Assembly (NCBI GenBank): GCA_029265595.1
Contig: JAJUIC010000001.1
Span: 19,530-83,529 of the forward strand
Direction of reading: 5' to 3'
DNA from: Flavobacteriaceae bacterium
GTDB taxonomy: Bacteria > Bacteroidota > Bacteroidia > Flavobacteriales > Flavobacteriaceae
DNA: 64,000 nucleotides
Shown here: one piece after another, positions 37,468-45,050 of the stretch
Layout: the number at the start of each line of letters is the position of its first letter
Position numbering within the stretch: position 1 is the stretch's first letter
The notes under the pieces: generated by a model
The model's database searches: none
What the model saw: only the letters and a program-made list of their open reading frames with translations
Told to the model about the DNA's origin: nothing
Program-made: the position numbers and the translations under genes

Positions 37468-39306
37468 TTAATTTTTAAGTTCTATAACCATAGGGGTTTT
37501 GCCCTTCACCTTTAGGGAAGTCTGAAGATTCAGGGACCGGCCGGTGAGCACATCCTTCCCCGTAGTGGCGGATCCGAGGCCTTCGGAAAACCGCTCCATC
37601 TCGAGCTGCTGCGCCTGTGGGCTGTTGTTGAGCACCACCATCACCGTTTGCTCCTGCCCGATTCGAAAATACACATAAACATTATTTTCCGGCAGATAAT
37701 GAAGCAGTCTTCCCGAGTGGAGGGCGGTAGTGGTTTTTCTGTAATTCAATAACTTTTTGGTAAAGGAGTGAAAAGCTTCCTGCTGGCTGGTGCGACCTTC
37801 CCGGGTAAAAGCATTTTGGGTGTCCGCAGCCCATCCTCCGGGAAAATCCCTTCTGATATCTCCATCTCCTTTGCTTTTCTCTCCCCGCATGCCGATTTCA
37901 TCTCCGTAATAAATCTGAGGAATTCCTCGGGTGGTGGCCACCAGGGTGAGCGCCAGTTTATAGGCCCCCAGGTCCTGATCGTACAGTTCATGAAAGCGCT
38001 GGGTATCATGATTCCCCATAAATACCAGCAGGTTGTCAGTATCGGCATATAAGAAATCATTGGTGAAATTCTCATAAGCCCGGATCATTCCGCTCCCCCA
38101 GTCCGCTTCGTGCTCATGGAACATCAGCCCGATGGCATCATGCAAGGTGAAATCCATCACAGAAGGCAGGCCGGAGTTATAACTCTGAATGGCTCCTATG
38201 GGAGAGTCTTTCTGCCAGTAGGAAATCTGAGCCTGATCGTGCATCCACACCTCCCCCACTATATTGAAATTGGGGTATTCATTCATGATGGCCCGGGTCC
38301 AGGTCGCGATCGCCTCCTTGTCATTATAGGAATAGGTATCCACCCGGAATCCATCCAGCCCCGCATATTCGATCCACCAGATGGCGTTTTGAATCAGGTA
38401 ATTTAAAACCAGGGGATTGCGCTGGTTCAGATCCGGCATGCTGGAAACAAACCAGCCATCCACGCAGTACTGGTGATCAATGTGGGAAGCATTATGGTCA
38501 AACTGCGTGGTCATGCGGTAATTTGAATTCTCATATCCGGGCCATTGATTCAGCCACTGGTAGGTAGGCAAGTCTTTCACCATCCAATGTTCCGCCCCCC
38601 AGTGGTTGGTCACATAATCCATAATGAGTTTCATGCCTCTTTTGTGCATTTCCTCTGCCAGTCGCCGATAATCCTCATTACTGCCATAGCGGGGATCAAT
38701 GCGGTACACATCACTCTGGGCATAGGTGTGATAGGAATAGGTGGCATCGTTATCTTCCAGAAGCGGCGTACTCCAGATGGCCGTGACCCCCAGGTCCTCC
38801 AAATAATCCAGATGATCAATTATCCCTTGTATATCTCCTCCGTGACGTCCACCTTGTTTGGATCGATTCGCTTTTTCGGTCAGCTCGGGATGGGAATCAT
38901 TGGAAGGATCTCCATTGGCAAAACGATCCGGCATAATAAGGTAAATCACATCGCTGGAATCAAATCCTTCCCGCTCAGCCGATCCCTCCTCCCGTTCCAG
39001 GATCGGATAGGAATGGGAAAACGCTTCCCCTGCTGCGTTGGAAAAATCAAACCGGAGGTTCCCCGCGGGCAAATCTGCGGTATTGACCGTGACAAAAAGA
39101 TAGTTGGGGTTTTCGGTTTTAACCACCCCCAAAATTCGGGCTCCCTCTGACACCTGGACCTGGTGCTGGGCAATATCCGGCCCGTAAAACATGATCTGCA
39201 GGGATTCCAGGTTCATTCCACTCCACCAGTTGGGCGGCTCTACCCTCTCTATCTGTGCCTGCAGGTTAAAACTCAGCAGGCACAGCAACAGCATTCGGAT
39301 TTTCAT
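37468..39306 (-). CDS. Periplasmic GH13 maltodextrinase / neopullulanase (SusA-like)
   Basis: 612 residues. The signal peptide is MKIRMLLLCLLSFNLQA, with cleavage before QIERV and no lipobox. An N-terminal beta-sandwich of cyclomaltodextrinase type (about 20-115, VEPPNWWSGMNLESLQIMFYG) precedes the GH13 barrel with D323 (GFRVDTYS), E352 (VGEVWMH) and D434 (MGNHDTQRF). By analogy to SusA it degrades imported malto-oligosaccharides in the periplasm. It lies one base after the GH65 gene, in tight coupling. Confidence 0.92.
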   Translation of the reverse strand: MKIRMLLLCLLSFNLQAQIERVEPPNWWSGMNLESLQIMFYGPDIAQHQVQVSEGARILGVVKTENPNYLFVTVNTADLPAGNLRFDFSNAAGEAFSHSYPILEREEGSAEREGFDSSDVIYLIMPDRFANGDPSNDSHPELTEKANRSKQGGRHGGDIQGIIDHLDYLEDLGVTAIWSTPLLEDNDATYSYHTYAQSDVYRIDPRYGSNEDYRRLAEEMHKRGMKLIMDYVTNHWGAEHWMVKDLPTYQWLNQWPGYENSNYRMTTQFDHNASHIDHQYCVDGWFVSSMPDLNQRNPLVLNYLIQNAIWWIEYAGLDGFRVDTYSYNDKEAIATWTRAIMNEYPNFNIVGEVWMHDQAQISYWQKDSPIGAIQSYNSGLPSVMDFTLHDAIGLMFHEHEADWGSGMIRAYENFTNDFLYADTDNLLVFMGNHDTQRFHELYDQDLGAYKLALTLVATTRGIPQIYYGDEIGMRGEKSKGDGDIRRDFPGGWAADTQNAFTREGRTSQQEAFHSFTKKLLNYRKTTTALHSGRLLHYLPENNVYVYFRIGQEQTVMVVLNNSPQAQQLEMERFSEGLGSATTGKDVLTGRSLNLQTSLKVKGKTPMVIELKN

Positions 39307-39307
39307 T

Positions 39308-41635
39308 TTAATGGTCTTTTTTATTTAGTTCCACGTTTACTTCTTCCCCCGGTTCCACGGTGAAGACTTCCAGTCCTACCGCGAGTTTTTCCGGCTCGTT
39401 CCCTTCGACACTAATAGTGGCTTTGGATTTATCTACCTTCACTTTAAGGATATTACCTCTGTAATTGATTTTAAAAGAATAAGACTCCCATTGATCGGGA
39501 ATGATGGGATTGAACTGCAGGACTGGATTCTCCGTTCGCATTCCGCCAAAACCCTCCACGATACTGAGCCAGCTGCCGGCCATACTGGTAATATGGCAAC
39601 CTTCCTTTACCTCGTGGTTGTAGTCGTCCAGATCGAGCCGGGCCGTTCTTAGGTAGAACTCATAGGCCTGATCCACCCGGCCGAGTCGAGCGGCCAGTAT
39701 GCTGTGGATACATGGGGAAAGGGAGGATTCATGAACGGTCATGGGTTCGTAGAAGTCAAAATGTCTCTCCAGGGAGTCTGTGGAAAACCTGTCGGGAAAG
39801 AAATAGAAGCCCTGCAGGACATCCGCCTGTTTGATAAAACAGGACCGCAGGATACGATCCCAGCTCCAATGCTGATTGATGGGCCGCTCCTCTGGCGGCA
39901 GCTCCGATGCGGCCATGAGCTCCTTGTCTAAGAACCCATCCTGTTGCAGGTAAATTTCCCGCTCCTTGTCGTAGGGGAAATACAAATTCTGCAGGATTTC
40001 CTTCCACTGTTCGGATTCCTCAGATCGAAGTCCGGTGACTTCTACAATTCGCTGGTAATCCTTAGGGTAGTCCCTTTTGATGATATGTAAAAAAGCGCGG
40101 GTGGCGGCCATGGAAAACTGAGCCATGTAATTGGTGTACCAGTTGTTATTCACATTGTTTTCATATTCATTGGGACCGGTCACCCCCAGAATCATATATT
40201 TCTGAGCCTGCTGGCTATAAGTGACGCGTTGGGCCCAGAAGCGGGAAATGGCGATCATGACCTCCAACCCCTTCTCTACTATATACTCCATTTCTCCCGT
40301 ATACTGGTAATACCGAATCATAGCCATAACCATGGCTCCATTGCGGTGGATTTCTTCAAAGGTGATTTCCCATTCATTATGGCATTCTTCTCCATTCATG
40401 GTAACCATCGGATACAGGGCAGCACCTCCGGTAAAGCCCAACTTTTCAGCATTCTCAATGGCTTTTTGCAGGTGATTGTACCGGTAAACCAACAGATTGC
40501 GGGCCACAGACTGATCTTTGGTGGCCATATAAAATGGAAAACAAAAGGCTTCCGTATCCCAATACGTACTGCCTCCGTATTTCTCCCCGGTAAATCCTTT
40601 TGGGCCTATATTCAGCCGGGGATCTTTGCCCGTATAGGTCTGGTTTAACTGAAAGATATTAAACCTGATTCCCTGCTGTGCTTTGAGATCTCCCTCAATG
40701 GTGATGTCGGCCATTTCCCAAATTGCTGCCCATGCCTCCTCCTGCTCCTGCAACAGGTCATCAAAACCAATAGACGCCGCTTCTGAGGCGACCTTTCCAG
40801 CCACAGTAACCAGCTCGTTTTTGGGATGGTTCAAATCGGTGACATAGCCTCCGAATTTCTCCAGCCTGAGGTGCCTTCCACTACTGGAGGACAGCTTGTA
40901 GGTAAAACCAATCCGTTCCTTTTCCACCTTTACCTGCGGCTGCCCCTCAACCGGCTGGCCGCCTTGAAACATTTTGGTTTCCATAAAAGTACAGGCATGG
41001 AAATTGGTTTTATGGGTGCGTGCGGTAATGAAGGCCTGATTCTGGTGATGGCTCACATCCAGGGTTTCCCAGAACTTCTCGTCCCAATTGGCATCCATGT
41101 TGGTAATTCCGCTATCGAGATAAGGCGTGATTTCCACCTGGGCCTCCCCTTTAACAATATCGACCTCATAGGATATGGCGCCCAGTTCCTCGCGCCTCAG
41201 GGACAGAAAACGTCTGGCCCGCACCGCTATTTCGATTCCGTCTGGGAGCACGGCGTAAAAAGAGCGCCTGAGGTACCCCTCTTTCATATAGAGTACCTGC
41301 TCATACTCACGGACCTCCTCACAAGTCACAAGATCTAGCGCCTGTCCGTTGATTTTTACGTCAATGCCGATCCAATTGGGTGCATTGAGAACTTTGGCGA
41401 AATATTCGGGATAGCCGTTTTTCCACCAGCCGACCCTGGTTTTGTCCGGATAATAAACGCCTCCAATATAACTTCCCTGCAGGCTTGGTCCGGAATACTG
41501 CTCTTCAAAATTAGCCCGTTGTCCCATCACCCCGTTTCCAAGGCTGAATAAACTCTCTGAGGACTCCACCCGGGAAGGATCGAAACCCTTCTCGATGATG
41601 TTCCAGGCATCCGGTAAAATATAATCTTGATTCAT
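39308..41635 (-). CDS. GH65 maltose/alpha-glucoside phosphorylase
   Basis: 775 residues without a signal peptide, so cytoplasmic. It has the N-terminal beta-sandwich, linker helix and (alpha/alpha)6 barrel of GH65. The catalytic acid region ECHNEWEITFEEIHRNGA lies near residues 418-435 (W422, E423), as in maltose phosphorylases. GGSTYWDTEAFCFPFY and MTVHESSLSPC are further family motifs. Maltose phosphorylase is the best guess because pgmB and a maltose-type MFS importer are adjacent; trehalose or kojibiose phosphorylase remains possible. It starts one base after pgmB. Confidence 0.92.
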   Translation of the reverse strand: MNQDYILPDAWNIIEKGFDPSRVESSESLFSLGNGVMGQRANFEEQYSGPSLQGSYIGGVYYPDKTRVGWWKNGYPEYFAKVLNAPNWIGIDVKINGQALDLVTCEEVREYEQVLYMKEGYLRRSFYAVLPDGIEIAVRARRFLSLRREELGAISYEVDIVKGEAQVEITPYLDSGITNMDANWDEKFWETLDVSHHQNQAFITARTHKTNFHACTFMETKMFQGGQPVEGQPQVKVEKERIGFTYKLSSSSGRHLRLEKFGGYVTDLNHPKNELVTVAGKVASEAASIGFDDLLQEQEEAWAAIWEMADITIEGDLKAQQGIRFNIFQLNQTYTGKDPRLNIGPKGFTGEKYGGSTYWDTEAFCFPFYMATKDQSVARNLLVYRYNHLQKAIENAEKLGFTGGAALYPMVTMNGEECHNEWEITFEEIHRNGAMVMAMIRYYQYTGEMEYIVEKGLEVMIAISRFWAQRVTYSQQAQKYMILGVTGPNEYENNVNNNWYTNYMAQFSMAATRAFLHIIKRDYPKDYQRIVEVTGLRSEESEQWKEILQNLYFPYDKEREIYLQQDGFLDKELMAASELPPEERPINQHWSWDRILRSCFIKQADVLQGFYFFPDRFSTDSLERHFDFYEPMTVHESSLSPCIHSILAARLGRVDQAYEFYLRTARLDLDDYNHEVKEGCHITSMAGSWLSIVEGFGGMRTENPVLQFNPIIPDQWESYSFKINYRGNILKVKVDKSKATISVEGNEPEKLAVGLEVFTVEPGEEVNVELNKKDH

Positions 41636-41636
41636 A

Positions 41637-42302
41637 TTAGTCCGTTAAAATGTGTTGGTTAATAAATTCGGTGTTTATCTGCGAAAAATCAGAAAAAACA
41701 TAATCGGCCTTTCCAAGGATGTTCTGGTCTCCAATTCCCACGCAACGCATCCCCGCCCGATTGGCCGCTTCCACTCCTGCCTGTGCATCTTCAAAAACCA
41801 GACATTGATCGGGAGCCACTCCTAATTTTTCGGCCGCTATTAGAAACACTTCAGGATGCGGCTTGGCTTTGGTGACATCATTTCCATCGACAATGGCTGA
41901 GAACATCCCGTCGATCTTTAATCCTCTGAGAATGGCTCTGGCATTTCTACTGGCTGATCCCAGTGCGAAAGGGACCTGGTGCTGGTGCAAATAATCCAGA
42001 ATCGGCTGCACCCCGGGCAGGAGGTCCTCCTGATTAAGATTGGAAATAAGCTCCAGGTAATGTTCATTTTTCGAGCGCATGAGCGCTTCAAATTCCGGCT
42101 GACTCACCTGAATGTTTCCCCAGCCCAGAATCTGGTTGAGGGAATGCACCCGGCTGACGCCTTTTAATTGTTCGTTTTGCTCCAGAGTGATGTCAAAACC
42201 CAGATCATTGGCCATTTTCCGCCAGGCGATATAATGAAAACGCGCAGTATCTACAATGACTCCATCCAGGTCGAATATCACAGCTTTTAATTTATTCATC
42301 AT
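41637..42302 (-). CDS. pgmB: Beta-phosphoglucomutase
   Basis: 221 residues, HAD superfamily with cap. The nucleophile and acid/base D11 and D13 lie in FDLDGVIVDTA. RVHSLNQILG and ALGSASRNAR are typical of beta-PGM. It converts beta-glucose-1-phosphate, the GH65 product, to glucose-6-phosphate. The start overlaps the MFS stop by 4 bases (ATG 42302, or ATG 42299), and GH65 follows one base later. This context makes the assignment firm. Confidence 0.94.
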   Translation of the reverse strand: MMNKLKAVIFDLDGVIVDTARFHYIAWRKMANDLGFDITLEQNEQLKGVSRVHSLNQILGWGNIQVSQPEFEALMRSKNEHYLELISNLNQEDLLPGVQPILDYLHQHQVPFALGSASRNARAILRGLKIDGMFSAIVDGNDVTKAKPHPEVFLIAAEKLGVAPDQCLVFEDAQAGVEAANRAGMRCVGIGDQNILGKADYVFSDFSQINTEFINQHILTD

Positions 42303-43651
42303 TTTTCTTGTAAAACAGGTTCATCAACATCGTCAATCCGCAAGGTTAAAAAAGCCGCAATGAGCAGGGCCACGCCACTGGTAACCAGGGCGTAGATCGG
42401 ATTGCCTCCATAGAAGTATTTGACCATTGGGCCACCAATAAAAGCATTGACAATCTGCGGCAGGACAATGAAGAAATTGAAAATGCCCATATACACGCCC
42501 ATCTTCCGGGCCGGAATGGATCCCGCCAGGATGGCGTAGGGCATCGAGAGAATACTGGCCCATCCGATACCCACTCCAATCATGGAAAGGATCAGCCAGT
42601 TTTCATCAGGCATGATATAAATGGACAGCAGCCCCAGCGCCCCAATTAGAAGGGATACAAAGTGGGTCTGCTTCCGCCCGATTTTTAAGGCAATGGCCGG
42701 TAGGAAAAAAGCAAAGATGGCGGAAACCCCGTTGTAAATTCCAAAAAGAATCCCCACCCAGTCCCCGGCATTCTGATAGGTCTCACTGCTGTTGTCTGAT
42801 AAGGGCAGGCCATAGATGTGATGCGCCACGGCCGGAGTGGTGAAAACCCATAAACCAAAAAGGCCGAACCAGGAAAAGAATTGTACCCAGCTCAGCTGCT
42901 TCATGGTATGTGGCATCTTTTTGAAGTCCGAGAAAATATCCAGCAAACTGGACTTTTCCTCAGGCTCCGGCAATACACCTGTGTGATCATCCATTTGATC
43001 CAGTTCCTGTGGGGTGTATTCCCTGGTGGTGGACACCGTTACCAGAATACTGATAATCAGAATGGCAGCACCTATGACAAAGGAAAGGGTCAGGTGCAGT
43101 GGCACCTCTCCAATCACGGCCTGATTGCTGATCCCCAGCCAGTTGGCCAGGACATAAGGCAGCCAGGAACCTATGACCGCCCCAATCCCTATGAGGACCG
43201 TCTGAACACTGAATCCCAGGGTGCGCTGATCGGAAGGTAAATTATCCGCCACCAGTGCCCGAAAGGGTTCCATGGCCACATTAAAGGAAGCGTCCATGAT
43301 AAAGAGCATTCCGGCTCCCACCCAAAGGGCTGGCAGGACCGCCACGAACCAATCGGCATTCGGCATCAAGATCAATCCCACTGCAGCCATAAGGGCTCCG
43401 GCCAGAAAGAACGGACGGCGCCTGCCCATTCGGGTCCAGGTGCGGTCACTATAATATCCGATAATTGGTTGAACGATGAGACCGGTCAGGGGTGCCACTA
43501 ACCAGAAAAAGGAAAGCTCGCTGACATCGGCTCCGAAGATTTGAAGGATTCGGCTGGCATTGGCGTTTTGAAGGGCGAAGCCTAACTGAATTCCAAGGAA
43601 TCCGAAACTCATGTTCCAGATCTCCCAAAAGGACATGGATCTTTTTTGCAT
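42299..43651 (-). CDS. MFS transporter, maltose/oligosaccharide importer type
   Basis: 450 residues with 12 predicted membrane spans and a long central loop (about 205-245). N-terminal motifs (FWEIWNMSFGFLGIQLGFALQNANASRILQ, in pieces, and DRTWTRMGRRRPFF) are those of the SLC45-like sugar transporter group found in Bacteroidota starch loci. It likely moves maltose or maltodextrin across the inner membrane to the GH65 enzyme. It overlaps pgmB by 4 bases. A perfect TATGTTTG box lies about 88 bases upstream of its start. Confidence 0.88.
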   Translation of the reverse strand: MQKRSMSFWEIWNMSFGFLGIQLGFALQNANASRILQIFGADVSELSFFWLVAPLTGLIVQPIIGYYSDRTWTRMGRRRPFFLAGALMAAVGLILMPNADWFVAVLPALWVGAGMLFIMDASFNVAMEPFRALVADNLPSDQRTLGFSVQTVLIGIGAVIGSWLPYVLANWLGISNQAVIGEVPLHLTLSFVIGAAILIISILVTVSTTREYTPQELDQMDDHTGVLPEPEEKSSLLDIFSDFKKMPHTMKQLSWVQFFSWFGLFGLWVFTTPAVAHHIYGLPLSDNSSETYQNAGDWVGILFGIYNGVSAIFAFFLPAIALKIGRKQTHFVSLLIGALGLLSIYIMPDENWLILSMIGVGIGWASILSMPYAILAGSIPARKMGVYMGIFNFFIVLPQIVNAFIGGPMVKYFYGGNPIYALVTSGVALLIAAFLTLRIDDVDEPVLQEK

Positions 43652-43739
43652 ATCGTGTATAGGTTACGATAAGCACATTGACTTATCAAAACTTGTTTAT
43701 TGGGAAGTAGAAATACAAGCTTTGACTCTTAAGTCGAAA

Positions 43740-43747
43740 CAAACATA
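43740..43747 (-). promoter_or_regulatory. -7 promoter box (TATGTTTG) of the leftward starch operon
   Basis: Minus-strand TATGTTTG matches TAnnTTTG, between the LacI gene and the MFS gene. No TTG stands at -33. It would start the MFS-pgmB-GH65-GH13-GH13 transcript with a leader of about 80 bases. Confidence 0.4.
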
Positions 43748-43815
43748 AGGAGAAAAAATGTAACTGGTTTAAAAAGTTTTCTCCTGCCCGACCTTTTCAG
43801 GCAAAACGATAAGGT

Positions 43816-44835
43816 TTACAAGCTCGATTCCCGCTCCACCAGACTCGTATGTATCATTTGAGTTTTATAAGGTTCTTCTTCACCCGGATCAGCCTCCAGG
43901 CGGTTAATCAGCAGGTTTGCGGCTTTCTCCCCCATTTCTGCGCCGTGCTGATTGATGGTTGTGAGGCTGGGTATGAACCGGGCCGACAGGCTCCCATCGG
44001 AAAAGCTAACCACGCGGACCTGATCCGGAACTTTCACTCCCATTTTGTGCAGTGCCCGGATGGCACTTGTTGAAAACTCCTCGTTCACCCCGAATATGCC
44101 ATCCATCTTTTGCTCGCGAAGAAACTGCGCAATCTGCTCCTCGCTGCGATCCATGTCCTCAATCTTCAACACCAGTTGCTCATCAACCGGGATGCCACAG
44201 GACTCCAAAGCCTTTCGATACCCCTGGGTTCGCAGCTTTCCCACACTGACATAATCCACCGTGGTAATAATCCCTATTCTTCTGCACCCACGCTCCAGCA
44301 AGTGTTTTACTGCCATACAGGCCCCTTCTTCATCATCAATAATGACCTTGTCACATTCAACCTCCTCCACAATTCGATCAAACAGGACCATGGGCATTCC
44401 CTGGTGGATCACTTCCTTTAAATGGTGATAATCACCCCGCTGCTGGGTCTCCTTGGCAACCGCCACGATAAACCCATCGGTACTTCCACCGGCCAGCATC
44501 TCCAGGTTCATCACCTCATGATCAAAAGAGTTATTGGATACACAGATGATCACGTTATACCCCTGTTCATGAGCAACCTTTTCAATTCCGGCGATCACCG
44601 TGGCATAAAAATGATGTACGATTTCCGGAATCAGTATCCCAATGGTCCGGGTCTTCCGGTTTTTCAGACTCAGTGCAATGTTATTGGGACGGTAGTTATA
44701 GAGCTTGGCAAAAGCCTTGATCTTTTGCCGGGTGTCCTCACTGATTTCTGTTTTATCACGAAGGGCCTTCGACACGGTGGAAACCGATACGTCGAGTTCG
44801 CGGGCGATCTGTTTGAGTGTGAGCTTTGGTTTCAT
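43816..44835 (-). CDS. LacI-family transcriptional regulator of the starch locus
   Basis: 339 residues. The helix-turn-helix at 5-24 reads TLKQIARELDVSVSTVSKALRD, followed by the hinge helix NNIALSLKNRKTRTIGILIPE and a periplasmic-binding-protein-like sensor domain (60-339). LacI-type regulators of maltose loci respond to maltodextrins. The gene is at the centre between the leftward operon and the SusCDE operon, 216 bases from susC, and a LacI-type palindrome lies in that spacer. Repressor or activator role is not shown. Confidence 0.92.
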   Translation of the reverse strand: MKPKLTLKQIARELDVSVSTVSKALRDKTEISEDTRQKIKAFAKLYNYRPNNIALSLKNRKTRTIGILIPEIVHHFYATVIAGIEKVAHEQGYNVIICVSNNSFDHEVMNLEMLAGGSTDGFIVAVAKETQQRGDYHHLKEVIHQGMPMVLFDRIVEEVECDKVIIDDEEGACMAVKHLLERGCRRIGIITTVDYVSVGKLRTQGYRKALESCGIPVDEQLVLKIEDMDRSEEQIAQFLREQKMDGIFGVNEEFSTSAIRALHKMGVKVPDQVRVVSFSDGSLSARFIPSLTTINQHGAEMGEKAANLLINRLEADPGEEEPYKTQMIHTSLVERESSL

Positions 44836-44928
44836 GACGGTTTCCGATAAAATTAAGCAAAAATTCGAAATCAGGCCAAAAGATTTTAAGAAAACGATCC
44901 GGGGAACAATTTGAAAAAGTTTTCAACA

Positions 44929-44941
44929 CGAAAACGTTTGC
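44929..44941. promoter_or_regulatory. Candidate LacI-family operator
   Basis: CGAAAACGTTTGC at 44929-44941 contains the palindrome AAACGTTT (44932-44939) around a central CG, the common core of LacI/GalR-family operators. It lies between the regulator start (44835) and susC (45051), about 110 bases before susC. A second related half, GAAAACGATC, begins near 44892. Confidence 0.5.
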
Positions 44942-45050
44942 AAGCCAGTGAGAGTAAAGGATTCTCATTTTCAATACCTTATTTTCTGTAACTTGGACTC
45001 GGAAGTAGAATTACAGGCAGAAATGCAGTTCAATTTAATTCGTATAATTT

